Source of the DNA: Caenispirillum salinarum AK4
GTDB taxonomy: Bacteria; Pseudomonadota; Alphaproteobacteria; Rhodospirillales; Rhodospirillaceae
Reading direction: 5' to 3'
NCBI RefSeq assembly: GCF_000315795.1
Contig: NZ_ANHY01000019.1
Coordinates: 1-64,000 of the forward strand
DNA: 64,000 bases
In this document: positions 10,204-19,242 of the stretch, in pieces
Numbering within the stretch: position 1 is the first letter of the stretch
Layout of the letters: the number at the start of each line of letters is the position of its first letter
The notes under the pieces: model-generated
Told to the model about the DNA's origin: nothing
Database searches by the model: none
Seen by the model: only the letters and a program-made list of their open reading frames with translations
Translations under genes and position numbers: made by a program

Positions 10204-11359
10204 GGGTTTCCTCCGTGGCCTTGGGGGCGGGCGTGGGGGATGCCTTGGGCATGGCACGGCGCTGGCGGCGCTTCAGCAACCCGAACAGCCCCACCAACCC
10301 CTTGGGCAGGAACAGCGTCACCACCACGAACAGCGACCCCAAGAAGAACAGCCACACCTCCGGCGCCACGCCCGTGAAGAAGGACTTGGCGGCGTTGACG
10401 CTCATGGCGCCGAGGATTGGGCCGAACAGCGTCCCACGCCCGCCGACGGCGGTCCAGATGGCGATCTCGATGGAGTTGGCGGGAGAAAACTCGGACGGGT
10501 TGATGATGCCCACCTGCGGCACATAGAGCGCCCCCGCCACCCCCGCGATCATGGCCGAGACCACGAAGGCGAACAGCTTGGCGCCCGTCACCGAATGGCC
10601 GAGGAACCGCACCCGGCTCTCGGCGTCGCGCACCGCCAGAAGCACGCGGCCCAGGCGCGAGGTCACGATGAACCGCGCGGCCAGATAGGCCGCCGCCAGC
10701 ATCAGCACGGTAGCGACATAGAGGCCCACCTTGGTGCTGTCGCGGCTCATGCTGAAGCCCAGGATGTCCTTGAAGTCGGTCAGGCCGTTGTTGCCGCCGA
10801 ACCCCATCTCGTTGCGGAAGAACGCCAGCATCAGCGCGTAGGTCATCGCCTGGGTGATGATGGAGAAATAGACGCCCGTGATGCGCGAGCGGAACGCCAG
10901 CCAGCCGAACACGAAGGCCAGCACGCCGGGCACGATCAGCACCATGACGGCGGTGAAGGCGAAGCTGTCAAACCCCATCCAGTACCAGGGCAGGCTGTCC
11001 CAGTTCAGGAACACCATGAAGTCCGGCAGCTCGGCGTTGCCATAGACGCCCCGGTCGCCGATCTGGCGCATCAGGTACATGCCCATGACATAGCCGCCCA
11101 GGGCGAAGAAGGCGCCGTGGCCCAAACTCAAGGCCCCGGCGAAGCCCCACACAAGGTCAAGCGCCAGCGCCAGCATGGCGTAGCAGAGGTACTTGCCCAG
11201 AAGCTGCACAACATAGGTCGGCACATGCAGCGGGTGGCCGGGCTCCAGCGCCATGTTGAGCACGGGCACCACCAGGGCGAAGCCCAGCACGGTCAGCAGG
11301 ACGGCGGTCCAGCCCTTGCGGTTCTCCAGCCCGGCGAGGCGGCGGGTGATCGGTCCCAT
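10196..11359 (-). CDS. urtC: Urea ABC transporter permease UrtC
   Basis: A 387-residue LivM-like inner-membrane permease with about ten hydrophobic segments. The cytoplasmic coupling motif region (RDAESRVRFLGHSVTGAKL) and GALYVPQVGIINPSEFSP are typical. GGGAGA lies about nine bases before the ATG. It pairs with UrtB to form the urea channel of the ABC importer. The tail is lysine/proline-rich and low-complexity, as is common for this subunit. Confidence 0.95.
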
Positions 11360-11386
11360 TTTGTCGGTCTCCCTTCCCGGCCGCGA

Positions 11387-13045
11387 TCAGTTTTCGAAGG
11401 CCCGGCCGCGCAGGGCGAACAGCCCGCGGGGGCGCTTCTGGATGAACAGGATGATGAACACCAGCACCAGGATCTTGGCGAGCATGGCGCCGGCCATGGG
11501 CTCCAGGAACTTGTTGACGATGCCGAGGCTGAACGCCCCCGCCAGTGCGCCCCACAAGGATCCGACGCCGCCGAACACCACCACCAGGAAGCTGTCGACA
11601 ATGTACGCCTGCCCGAGGTTGGGACTGACGTTCGCGACCTGGCTGATGGCGACGCCCGCAACGCCCGCGATGCCCGATCCCAGCCCGAAGGTCAGGGCGT
11701 CCACCCGGCCCGTCGGGATGCCCATGGCCGACGCCATGCGCCGGTTCTGGGTGACGGCGCGCATGTTCAGCCCCATGGAAGACCAGCGCAGGTAGGCCGC
11801 CAGCCCCGCCAGGACCGCCAGCGCGAACAGCACGATGGCGATGCGGTTGGCCGTCAGCGACAGGCCCAGAAGCTCCACCGATCCGCTCATCCAGTCGGGG
11901 TTGGCGACCTGCCGGTTGGTGGCGCCGAAGATGGACCGCACGGCCTGCTGAAGAATCAGACTGATGCCCCAGGTCGCCAGCAGGGTTTCCAGCGGGCGGC
12001 CGTTGAGGAAGCGGATGATGCCCCGCTCCATCGCCACGCCGACCGCGCCCGCGACCATGAAGGCGGCCGGGATCGCCACCAGCAGGTAGAGGCCGAAGAC
12101 CTCCGGCGGCAGGGTGGCACGGAACACCTGCTGGACCACGAAGGTGGTGTAGGCGCCCAGCATGATCATCTCGCCGTGGGCCATGTTGATGACGCCCATG
12201 ACGCCAAACGTGATGGCAAGCCCGATGGCCGCCAGCAGCAGGATGGAGCCCGCCGACAGGCCGAAGATCAGGTCCTGCCCCACCCCCAGCACCGCCAGCC
12301 GGGTGTCGATGGCCTCCACGGCATCGGCGGCGGCCAGGCGAACGGGCTCCGCCACCGCCTCGTCGTTGGCGACGCGGGTCAGTAGCGCGCGAATGGCGGG
12401 GTCGGTGGTGTCCGCAAGGGTCTCGACCGCCGCGATGCGCTCCGCCTCCGCCCCCTCACCCATGAGGCGGGAGGCCGCCAGGGCGCGCTCCATGAGCGCC
12501 TTGACGCCGGCATCGGCCTCCGCCTCCACCGCCGCCGACAGCGCTGGGATGGCATCGGCCGAGGGGTTGTCGAGGGCCTGACGGGCGGCGCTCATCCGCA
12601 AGGCCGGGTCGGCGCTGGTCAGTTGCAGGGAGCCGAGCGCGTTCTCGATCTGCACGCGGATGGTGTTGTTGGCAACGATCTTGGCGAGCTTCCGCGATGA
12701 GCTTTCCGTGCCCGCGTCCTCGCCGGTCACCGCGTCCGTCAGGGCGTAGGTGTTGCCGTTATAGGCGCCGATGACGATGCGCTCCGACCCCCGGTGGCGG
12801 AACAGCTGCCCGGCGGACAGGGCCTCCAGCACGGGCGCCGTGCGCGGATGGCCCAGCGCGGCGAGCGCCGAGACGGCGTCGGCCTTTTCGGCGAAGCTGC
12901 GCTGGTCCAGCGCTTCCACGGCCTGGGCGAAGGCGGCGTCATCGGCGGCGCGGGCCGGCAGGGCGGCGGCGACGGCCAGAACGAAGGCCAGCAGCAGCGC
13001 GCAGACCAGCGCGACCAGCCCTTGCGGCGATCGGATGCGGGACAC
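11387..13045 (-). CDS. urtB: Urea ABC transporter permease UrtB
   Basis: A 552-residue permease, longer than LivH because it carries the UrtB-specific N-terminal extension: a signal-like hydrophobic segment (about residues 10-33) then about 200 residues of alpha-helical, alanine-rich extracytoplasmic sequence. The LivH-like membrane domain follows from about residue 260 (FGLSAGSILLLAAIGLAITFGVMGVINMAHGE, quoted in part as GVINMAHGE). The start is GTG at 13045 with GGGAGACC upstream. A strong hairpin separates it from urtA. The extension's function is not established. Confidence 0.94.
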   Translation of the reverse strand: MSRIRSPQGLVALVCALLLAFVLAVAAALPARAADDAAFAQAVEALDQRSFAEKADAVSALAALGHPRTAPVLEALSAGQLFRHRGSERIVIGAYNGNTYALTDAVTGEDAGTESSSRKLAKIVANNTIRVQIENALGSLQLTSADPALRMSAARQALDNPSADAIPALSAAVEAEADAGVKALMERALAASRLMGEGAEAERIAAVETLADTTDPAIRALLTRVANDEAVAEPVRLAAADAVEAIDTRLAVLGVGQDLIFGLSAGSILLLAAIGLAITFGVMGVINMAHGEMIMLGAYTTFVVQQVFRATLPPEVFGLYLLVAIPAAFMVAGAVGVAMERGIIRFLNGRPLETLLATWGISLILQQAVRSIFGATNRQVANPDWMSGSVELLGLSLTANRIAIVLFALAVLAGLAAYLRWSSMGLNMRAVTQNRRMASAMGIPTGRVDALTFGLGSGIAGVAGVAISQVANVSPNLGQAYIVDSFLVVVFGGVGSLWGALAGAFSLGIVNKFLEPMAGAMLAKILVLVFIILFIQKRPRGLFALRGRAFEN

Positions 13046-13094
13046 GGGGCGGTCTCCCAGGAAGTCGGATAGGGGGAACTGGAACAGAGTGGAC

Positions 13095-13123
13095 GCGGCC
13101 CGACCCGCGCGGGGTCGGGCCGC
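13095..13123. terminator. 12-bp perfect hairpin between urtA and urtB
   Basis: GCGGCCCGACCC pairs perfectly with GGGTCGGGCCGC around a 5-base loop, 14 bp after the urtA stop. There is no U-run on the minus strand. Such hairpins after binding-protein genes often stabilise the upstream message or partly terminate, giving more binding protein than permease. Confidence 0.6.
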
Positions 13124-13136
13124 TCCTCAAGCCGCC

Positions 13137-14420
13137 TTACATGGCGGGGTCGCCGAACTTCGGCTTCTCGCAGTTGCCGCAGACCCACGGGTAGGTCCAG
13201 TCGGCGGTCAGCTTGGCCGACTCGGGCAGGAAGTCCGACCACGCATCGCCGGGCACCAGGTCATCGGTGCGCGAGACGGTGGCGAACTGGCCGTCGGGCT
13301 GGATCTCGCCGATCAGCACCGGCTTGGTGATGTGGTGGTTGGTCAGCATGGTGGAGATGCCGCCGGTCAGGTTGGGCACCTCCTGGCCGTACATGGCCTG
13401 GCGCACGGCGTCCACATCGGTGGTGCCGGCCTGCTCGACCGCCTGCTTCCACATATTGAAGCCGATGTAGTGGGCCTCCATGGGGTCGTTGGTCACCCGG
13501 CCGTCATCGCCGGTGAAGGCGTGCCACTTCTCGATGAAGGCGTCGTTCTCCGGCGTCATCTCGGACATGAAGTAGTTCCAGGCGGCCATGTGGCCGACCA
13601 GCGGGCCGGTGTCGATGCCGGCCAGTTCCTCTTCACCGACAGAGAACGCGATGACCGGAATGTCCTGGGCTTCCAGGCCCTGGTTGGCGAGTTCCTTGTA
13701 GAACGGCACGTTGGCGTCGCCGTTGATGGTGGAGACCACGGCCGTCTTCTTGCCCGCCGAGCCGAAGCTCTTGATGTCGGAGACGATCGTCTGCCAGTCG
13801 GAATGGCCGAAGGGCGTGTAGTTGATCATGATGTCGCTTTCCGCGACGCCCTTGTCCTTCAGGTACTGGGCCAGGATCTTGTTGGTGGTGCGCGGGTAGA
13901 CGTAGTCGGTGCCCGCCAGCACGAAGCGCTCCACGCCCAGGTCGTTCAGCAGGTAGTCCACCGCCGGGATGGCCTGCTGGTTGGGGGCGGCACCCGTGTA
14001 GAAGATGTTGCGCGAGCTTTCCTCGCCCTCGTACTGCACGGGGTAGAACAGCAGGCCGTTCAGTTCCTCCACCACCGGCAGCACGGACTTGCGCGAGACC
14101 GAGGTCCAGCAGCCGAAGATGACGTCCACCTGCTCCTTCTCCAGCAGCTCGCGGGTCTTTTCCGCGAACAGCGGCCAGTCGGAGGCGGGGTCGACCACCA
14201 CCGGCTCGATCTGCTTGCCCAGCACGCCGCCGTTGGCGTTGGCGTCCTCGATGAGCATGAGCATGGCGTCCTTCAGCGTGGTCTCGCTGATCGCCATGGT
14301 GCCGGACAGGGAATGGAGGATGCCGACCTTGATGGTGTCGGCGGCCTGGGCGGAGACGGTCACACCGGTCAGGCCGGCAAGGCAGACGGCGCCGGCGATA
14401 AGAGAGCGGATACGCTTCAT
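13137..14420 (-). CDS. urtA: Urea ABC transporter substrate-binding protein UrtA
   Basis: A 427-residue periplasmic binding protein. A Sec signal peptide (about residues 1-26, MKRIRSLIAGAVCLAGLTG...AQA) precedes a Peripla_BP type I fold beginning DTIKVGILHSLSGTMAISE, the urea/short-amide branch. FGCWTSVSRKSVLPV and LFYPVQYEGEE are typical UrtA segments. It is the first gene of urtABCDE-ureDABCEFG and lies just downstream of a -24/-12 promoter, which fits NtrC control under nitrogen limitation. GAGGA precedes the ATG. Confidence 0.97.
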   Translation of the reverse strand: MKRIRSLIAGAVCLAGLTGVTVSAQAADTIKVGILHSLSGTMAISETTLKDAMLMLIEDANANGGVLGKQIEPVVVDPASDWPLFAEKTRELLEKEQVDVIFGCWTSVSRKSVLPVVEELNGLLFYPVQYEGEESSRNIFYTGAAPNQQAIPAVDYLLNDLGVERFVLAGTDYVYPRTTNKILAQYLKDKGVAESDIMINYTPFGHSDWQTIVSDIKSFGSAGKKTAVVSTINGDANVPFYKELANQGLEAQDIPVIAFSVGEEELAGIDTGPLVGHMAAWNYFMSEMTPENDAFIEKWHAFTGDDGRVTNDPMEAHYIGFNMWKQAVEQAGTTDVDAVRQAMYGQEVPNLTGGISTMLTNHHITKPVLIGEIQPDGQFATVSRTDDLVPGDAWSDFLPESAKLTADWTYPWVCGNCEKPKFGDPAM

Positions 14421-14464
14421 CGGTCGTGGTCCTCGTTCCGTGACGTGAATGACGCCCTTCCCTT

Positions 14465-14480
14465 GGCAGGTTCCGTGCCA
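14465..14480 (-). promoter_or_regulatory. Sigma-54 (-24/-12) promoter of the urt-ure operon
   Basis: The minus strand reads TGGCACGGAACCTGCC, matching the RpoN consensus TGGCACG-N4-TTGCW with invariant GG and GC exactly ten bases apart. It is 45 bp upstream of the urtA ATG. RpoN/NtrC control of urea uptake is well known. GGTGC half-sites lie about 40 bp further upstream, but no full NtrC palindrome is convincing. Confidence 0.8.
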
Positions 14481-14912
14481 GACCGATCAAGCTGTTGATA
14501 TTGCTGGAAACCCGGTGCCGCGGTGCGGCAATTCCGACCTGTCTGGCGTGTTGCACTGCCGCATAACGGCGCATTCATGCACAATGAAAAGGCATCTTAC
14601 GCAAATGCTCATTCCTTCCGCTCAGGCGCATCCGAATTCCCCGAAAGGACGTATATGTATTGCGGCCTTGGCGATATCGGGCTATGTCTAGGTCTTGTCT
14701 ACTTGTTTTCTATAATGTTTCCGCCCCTGCGCGACTTATCCACAGACTTTTTCTTGTTTGTGTCTCCGAATGAGCCCCGCGAACGCCCTCCGCCGCATCT
14801 TTTCCACCGCGTGTTTCCCGAGTGTGTCCGTCCGGCATTTCCACGCGGGCGGTTGGCGGCGCGCCTCGGGCGTGACACCATGGACGGACGGAGACGCCGG
14901 AGCCCCAACCCG
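14481..14912. other. Intergenic region between urtA and a response regulator
   Basis: About 430 bp without a credible gene, more AT-rich than its surroundings. It should hold the NtrC enhancer sites of urtA and the promoter of the response regulator. A TATAAT lies at 14711-14716 on the plus strand but has no good -35. Short frames here have no ribosome site or family resemblance. Confidence 0.5.
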
Positions 14913-15620
14913 ATGATGAACCGAAAGCGCATCCTGGTCGTCGAGGACGACGGTGCGGTGCGGGAGATGATTGCCGCTTTCCTGAGCAACGCCGGCTACG
15001 ACGTGCAAACGGCGGCCGACGGCTTCGCCATGCAGCAGGTGCTGGAAAGCGCGCCGGTGGACCTTCTGCTGCTGGACCTCGGCCTGCCCGACTGCGACGG
15101 GCTGGAGGTGGCGCGCGCGCTGCGGGCCCGGTCGAAGCTGGGCATCATCATGGTGACGTCCCGCGACGAACCCGACGCCCGCGCCGACGGGCTGGAGACG
15201 GGTGCGGACGACTACATCACCAAGCCCTTCTTCCCGCGCGAGCTTCTGGCCCGCGTGCGCAACGTGCTCGACCGGGCGGGCGGCGGAAACCTGGACATGG
15301 TGGCGGCGCAGACGGCCGTCTTCGGGGGCTGGATCATGGACCGCCCCAACCGCCGCGTGGTGTCGGAGGACGGCCGCGCCGCCGCGCTGACAGGGGCGGA
15401 GTTCGACCTTCTGGCCGCCCTGGTGGACCAGCCGGGCGTGCTGCTGACGCGCGAGGCCCTGGCGGCGGCGGTGGCGGAGAAAAAGCCCGGCGCCGGGCCG
15501 CGCGCCATCGACATCCTGGTCAGCCGCCTGCGCCGCAAGCTCGACGACGACGGCACGCTGATCGAGACATGCCGGGGCCATGGGTACAGGTTCGCGGGGG
15601 TCGTCGCGCGGGGCGGGTGA
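14913..15620 (+). CDS. OmpR-family response regulator (orphan)
   Basis: A 235-residue two-domain regulator. The receiver (about residues 5-120) has the acidic pair EDD (11-13), phospho-acceptor Asp55 (LLLLDLGLP), the conserved T/S and Lys (YITKPF). A winged-helix DNA-binding domain (about 140-230) ends in VSRLRRKLDDDG...ETCRGHGYRFAG. The ATG at 14913 (GGAG about nine bases upstream) gives a standard N terminus; in-frame starts at 14880 or earlier add unrelated sequence. No kinase gene is adjacent. It is divergent from urtA, but nothing shows that it regulates urea genes. Confidence 0.9.
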   Translation: MMNRKRILVVEDDGAVREMIAAFLSNAGYDVQTAADGFAMQQVLESAPVDLLLLDLGLPDCDGLEVARALRARSKLGIIMVTSRDEPDARADGLETGADDYITKPFFPRELLARVRNVLDRAGGGNLDMVAAQTAVFGGWIMDRPNRRVVSEDGRAAALTGAEFDLLAALVDQPGVLLTREALAAAVAEKKPGAGPRAIDILVSRLRRKLDDDGTLIETCRGHGYRFAGVVARGG

Positions 15621-15665
15621 GGGTTACAAGAGGGGTGCGGCAGGGCGTTCCGCGTCGGAGGCCGC

Positions 15666-15754
15666 TTCCTGCTTTCGCAGGAATGACGGTCATTTTCATA
15701 CTGCAAAACAATAGCTTATAAAATCCCGTCGCCCCTGCGAAAGCAGGAGTCCAC
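15666..15754. repeat. MITE-like element, family 2 copy 1
   Basis: An 89-bp AT-rich element bounded by inverted TTCCTGCTTTCGCAGG and CCTGCGAAAGCAGGAGTCCAC arms, each itself a hairpin. The core contains AAAACAATAGCTTA followed by AAAATCC, which recurs (inverted) in 59147-59241. It sits between the response regulator and the metal exporter, which are convergent. Confidence 0.78.
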
Positions 15755-15779
15755 GCGCACCGTGAGCCGCCGCCCCCTC

Positions 15780-16760
15780 CTACTCCTTCGGCACCTCGCC
15801 CGGCTCCAGCACCTTGTCCTGGTAGGCCAGGTCGTCGTGGTGTTCCTCCACGATGCCGACGGGGTCCTGGTGGATGAGCACGTCCGCCTGCGGGAATGCC
15901 TCGCGGATCTGGCGGTCCACCTGCTCGGCGATGGCGTGCGCCTTCACCAGCGTCAGGTCGCGGTCCAGTTCCAGGTGCAACTGGATGAACTGCTGCTGAC
16001 CGGAGGATCGGGTGCGCAGGTCGTGGGCGTCGTGGACCAACGGATGCTCGCGGGCGATGGCCAGGATGCGCTCGCGATCTTCCTCCTCGAGTTCCCGATC
16101 CATCAACAGGTCCAGGCTGTCGGTAAAGATGCCCTTGGCGTTCCACAGAAGGAACGCGGCGATGCCGATGGCGAAGATCGGGTCGGCGTAGGGGAAACCG
16201 GCCAGCGTCGACAGCAGGATGGAAACGATGACGCTGACGTTGATCAGCACGTCGCCGGTGTAGTGCAGGCTATCGGCGTTCACCGCCACGGAGTTGGTGC
16301 GCGCCACCACGCTTTTCTGGTAGGCGACCAGGCCGATGGTCGCAACGATGGCGAAGATCATCACGCCAATGCCCACCCACCCCTGGGTGACGGGCTGCGG
16401 GTCCCACAGGCGGTTGAAGGCCTCGAACAGCAGGAAGACGGACGAGCCGGTGATGAATGCCGCCTGCCCCAGTCCGGCCAGCGGCTCCGCCTTGCCGTGG
16501 CCGAAGCGGTGCTCCTCGTCGGCGGGCTGGAGGGCCTGGCGCACGGCGATCAGATTGACGATGGAGGCGGCGCTGTCGAGCGCGCTGTCGATCAGGCTGG
16601 ACAGCAGCGCCACCGACCCCGTCATCACGTAGGCGACCAGCTTGACCACCACCAGCGTTCCCGCCACCGCCACGGCGGCGTAGGTCGCACGGCGCATGAG
16701 GCGACCGTTGGGGCTGTCGGCGTCCGACGCGACGGCCGCGACGGCGATGTCTTCACTCAT
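15780..16760 (-). CDS. fieF: FieF-type cation diffusion facilitator (metal/proton antiporter)
   Basis: A 326-residue inner-membrane exporter of divalent metals (Fe, Zn and related ions), driven by protons. It has six hydrophobic segments (about 28-48, 52-72, 90-112, 125-148, 165-205) and a C-terminal cytoplasmic dimerisation domain. The transport-site residues are present as SLIDSALDS in the second helix and HYTGD in the fifth. RFGHGKAEPLAGLGQAAF closely matches FieF. Substrate preference between iron and zinc cannot be settled from sequence. It stands alone; a broken CDF relic of another subfamily is at 49556-49861. Confidence 0.88.
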   Translation of the reverse strand: MSEDIAVAAVASDADSPNGRLMRRATYAAVAVAGTLVVVKLVAYVMTGSVALLSSLIDSALDSAASIVNLIAVRQALQPADEEHRFGHGKAEPLAGLGQAAFITGSSVFLLFEAFNRLWDPQPVTQGWVGIGVMIFAIVATIGLVAYQKSVVARTNSVAVNADSLHYTGDVLINVSVIVSILLSTLAGFPYADPIFAIGIAAFLLWNAKGIFTDSLDLLMDRELEEEDRERILAIAREHPLVHDAHDLRTRSSGQQQFIQLHLELDRDLTLVKAHAIAEQVDRQIREAFPQADVLIHQDPVGIVEEHHDDLAYQDKVLEPGEVPKE

Positions 16761-16807
16761 GTCGGCTCCCTCCAGCGCCGAGGCGTCCCGTTTTCAGCAG
16801 CGGGGCG

Positions 16808-17407
16808 TCAAGGATACAGCCGTTCGGTGCTCCAGTCCTCCCCTTCCGCCGCGCGCGAGAAGACGATGCGATCGTGCAGGCGGAACGGGCGGTCCTGCCA
16901 GAACTCGATGCGCGTCGGCGTCATGCGAAAGCCCGACCAATGCGGCGGACGCGGCACCTTGCCGATGGCGTACTTGGCGGCGAACTGGGCGACGCGCTTC
17001 TCCAGCTCGAACCGGCCTGCCATCGGGCGCGACTGCTGTGACGCCCAGGCGCCGATGCGGCTGTCGCGCGGGCGGCTGTTGAAGTATTCGTCCGCCTCGG
17101 CGTCGGGCACCAGCGCCACCGGCCCCTCGACCCGCACCTGCCGGCGCAGGGACTTCCAGTGGAAGCACAGCGCGGCGTGCGGGTTTTCCAGAAGCTCCCG
17201 CCCCTTGCGGCTTTCCAGGTTGGTGTAGAAGACGAAACCCTGCGCATCGAACCCTTTCAGCAGCACCATGCGGATGGACGGGCGGCCGTCGGGCGTGGCG
17301 GTCGCAAGGGCCATGGCGTTGGGATCGTTCAGTTCGTGCTCGCCGGCTTCGGTCAGCCACGACTCGAACAGGGCGAAGGGATCGTCGGCTTCATCAAGGG
17401 CGCTCAT
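16808..17407 (-). CDS. pdxH: Pyridoxamine 5'-phosphate oxidase
   Basis: A 199-residue FMN-dependent oxidase that converts pyridoxamine/pyridoxine 5'-phosphate to pyridoxal phosphate, the last salvage and de novo step of vitamin B6 synthesis. Family segments [36 protein letters not shown] and the C-terminal [12 protein letters not shown]...ERLYP are intact. The ATG at 17407 (AAGGA 11 bases upstream) is preferred to an in-frame TTG at 17419. Divergence from a lipoprotein and DnaJ-like gene is a layout often seen near pdxH in this class. Confidence 0.96.
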   Translation of the reverse strand: MSALDEADDPFALFESWLTEAGEHELNDPNAMALATATPDGRPSIRMVLLKGFDAQGFVFYTNLESRKGRELLENPHAALCFHWKSLRRQVRVEGPVALVPDAEADEYFNSRPRDSRIGAWASQQSRPMAGRFELEKRVAQFAAKYAIGKVPRPPHWSGFRMTPTRIEFWQDRPFRLHDRIVFSRAAEGEDWSTERLYP

Positions 17408-17627
17408 CGGGACAATCAATCCTTGGTGGGTACGGCGGGAAACGGGGGCAACCTCAGCCTGAAGCGGCCCGTTACGGTGCTACAGGCCCGGATTATGTGG
17501 ACCATGCATGGCATTGAAAAGGGCCGCTTGCCACGGGATTGCCAGGAAGTCCCCGTCATGGGCCGCCATTTTGCCATTATCGGTCGCTATTCCTTACGCA
17601 TAGACACGTCCAGCGGATTGTGAGGCC

Positions 17628-18122
17628 ATGTTGACACTGACCCGGAAAACTCCCGCTTTCGCCGCCGCCGCCGTTGCCCTGTCGCTGGGCCTGACGGCGT
17701 GCCAGGGCATTCAGGACAACCCCAAGCAGACGGCCGGCACCGTGCTGGGCGGCGTCGGCGGTGCCGTGCTCGGCAGCCAGTTCGGCGGCGGCACCGGCCA
17801 GATCGCCGCGACGGCGGCCGGCACCATGCTGGGCGCGTGGCTGGGCAGCGAGGTGGGGGCCTCGCTCGACCGCGCCGACCGCGAATACGCCATGCAGGCC
17901 CAGCAGCGCGCCTACACCGCGCCGGTCGGCGAAACCATCACCTGGAACAACCCGCAGAGCGGCCACTACGGCTCCTATACCCCGGTCCGCGACGGCTACA
18001 CCGACGCCGGCGCCTATTGCCGCCAGTATCGCACGACGGTTAATATCGACGGCCGGGCCGAAACGGCCTACGGTACGGCCTGCCGGCAGCCGGACGGCAC
18101 CTGGCGCATTGTCGACAGCTGA
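17628..18122 (+). CDS. 17-kDa-surface-antigen-like outer-membrane lipoprotein
   Basis: A 164-residue protein with a lipoprotein signal peptide and lipobox LTAC (lipidated Cys25). A glycine-zipper segment (about residues 36-78, GGVGGAVLGSQFGG...) is predicted to insert in a membrane, as in rickettsial 17-kDa antigen and RT0821/Lpp0805 families. The C-terminal domain (WNNPQSGHYGSYTP...CRQYRTTV...GTACRQPDGTW) is the conserved globular part. GAGG lies just upstream of the ATG. Probably an envelope structural protein; no enzymatic role is suggested. Confidence 0.88.
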   Translation: MLTLTRKTPAFAAAAVALSLGLTACQGIQDNPKQTAGTVLGGVGGAVLGSQFGGGTGQIAATAAGTMLGAWLGSEVGASLDRADREYAMQAQQRAYTAPVGETITWNNPQSGHYGSYTPVRDGYTDAGAYCRQYRTTVNIDGRAETAYGTACRQPDGTWRIVDS

Positions 18123-18189
18123 GGCGGCACCGCCGCGCGTCGGCACCATGCGCCGGGCCGACCGGCCTGCCCGCACCCGGATGACGCTT

Positions 18190-18220
18190 GAAGGCGCCCG
18201 TGTTCGCACCGGGCGCCTTC
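18190..18220 (+). terminator. Hairpin after the lipoprotein gene
   Basis: GAAGGCGCCCG pairs with CGGGCGCCTTC around a 9-base loop, 68 bp past the lipoprotein stop and before the DnaJ-like gene. A U-run is lacking, so efficiency is unclear. Confidence 0.55.
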
Positions 18221-18264
18221 GTGCGCGTTGATCCGGCCATCTGACGACGACGGCGAAAGACAGC

Positions 18265-19242
18265 ATGCGCGATCCCTACACCGTTCTCGGCGTCTCCAAA
18301 AGCGCCTCGCAGGACGAGATCAAGAAGGCCTACCGCCGCCTGGCGCGGACCATGCACCCCGACCTGCACCCCGGCGACACCAAGGCCGCCGACCGCTTCA
18401 AGGAGATCAACGCCGCCTACGGACTGCTGGGCGACGCCGACAAGCGCGCCAGGTACGACCGCGGCGAGGTCGACGCCGACGGAAACCCGCGTCATCCGGG
18501 TTTCGGCGGGGGCGCGGGCGGCGGGTCCTATCGCTGGCGGAACACCGGGGCGGGCGGCGGCGGAAGCCGCACCGGCGGTCCCTTCGGCTTCGACTTCGAC
18601 ACCGCCTTCGGCGACGACGATCTGTTTTCCGACATCTTCGCCCGCGCCAGCCGCGGCCGCGGCGGACCCGGCGCCGGATCGCGCCCGCCGCCGCGCAAGG
18701 GGCCCGACAGCCACTACCGCCTGACCGTCAGCTTTGCCGAAGCGGCCACCGGCACCACGCGGCGGGTGCGCCTGTCCAACGGCAAGACGCTGGACGTCAA
18801 GATCCCGCCCCGCAGCGAGGACGGCGCAACGCTCCGCCTCAAGGGACAGGGCCTGAGCACGCCGGGGGTCGCAACACCCGGCGACGCGCTGGTGGAAATC
18901 ACCATCAAGCCCGGCGGCCCGTTTCGCTACGAGGGCGCAGACGATGTGGTCGCCTCCGTCCCCGTGACGCTGAAGGAAGCCGTGCTGGGCGCCAAGGTCA
19001 CGGTGCCGACGCTCACCGGCAGGGTGGCCGTGACGGTGCCCGAGGGTTCCAACGGCGGCACAACCTTGCGCCTGCGCGGCAAGGGCGCGCCCAGGAAGGA
19101 CGGATCGGGCCACGGCGACCTGCTGGTGCGCCTGCAGATCGTGCTGCCCGACCCCAAGGACAAGGCGCTGAAGGACTTCCTGTCGCGCTGGAACCCGGAA
19201 GGCGCCGACGAGGACGTGCGCGCCAGGCTGTTCGAGGATTAA
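18265..19242 (+). CDS. DnaJ/CbpA-type co-chaperone without zinc finger
   Basis: A 325-residue Hsp40. The J domain (residues 1-68) starts MRDPYTVLGVSKSA and has the HPD motif (MHPDLHPGD). A Gly/Phe/Arg-rich linker runs to about residue 145, followed by the two-barrel DnaJ C-terminal domain (HYRLTVSFAEAATG... to LSRWNPEG). No zinc-binding CxxCxGxG repeats are present. Function as a DnaK co-chaperone is inferred from the family. Its stop codon overlaps that of the convergent GNAT gene through a shared TTAA. Confidence 0.93.
   Translation: MRDPYTVLGVSKSASQDEIKKAYRRLARTMHPDLHPGDTKAADRFKEINAAYGLLGDADKRARYDRGEVDADGNPRHPGFGGGAGGGSYRWRNTGAGGGGSRTGGPFGFDFDTAFGDDDLFSDIFARASRGRGGPGAGSRPPPRKGPDSHYRLTVSFAEAATGTTRRVRLSNGKTLDVKIPPRSEDGATLRLKGQGLSTPGVATPGDALVEITIKPGGPFRYEGADDVVASVPVTLKEAVLGAKVTVPTLTGRVAVTVPEGSNGGTTLRLRGKGAPRKDGSGHGDLLVRLQIVLPDPKDKALKDFLSRWNPEGADEDVRARLFED

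Noticed and set aside
14500-14640. NtrC enhancer sites upstream of the urtA promoter
   Set aside because: GGTGC and TGCAC half-sites are present, but none forms a GCAC-N5-GGTGC-type palindrome with correct spacing, so no site is called.
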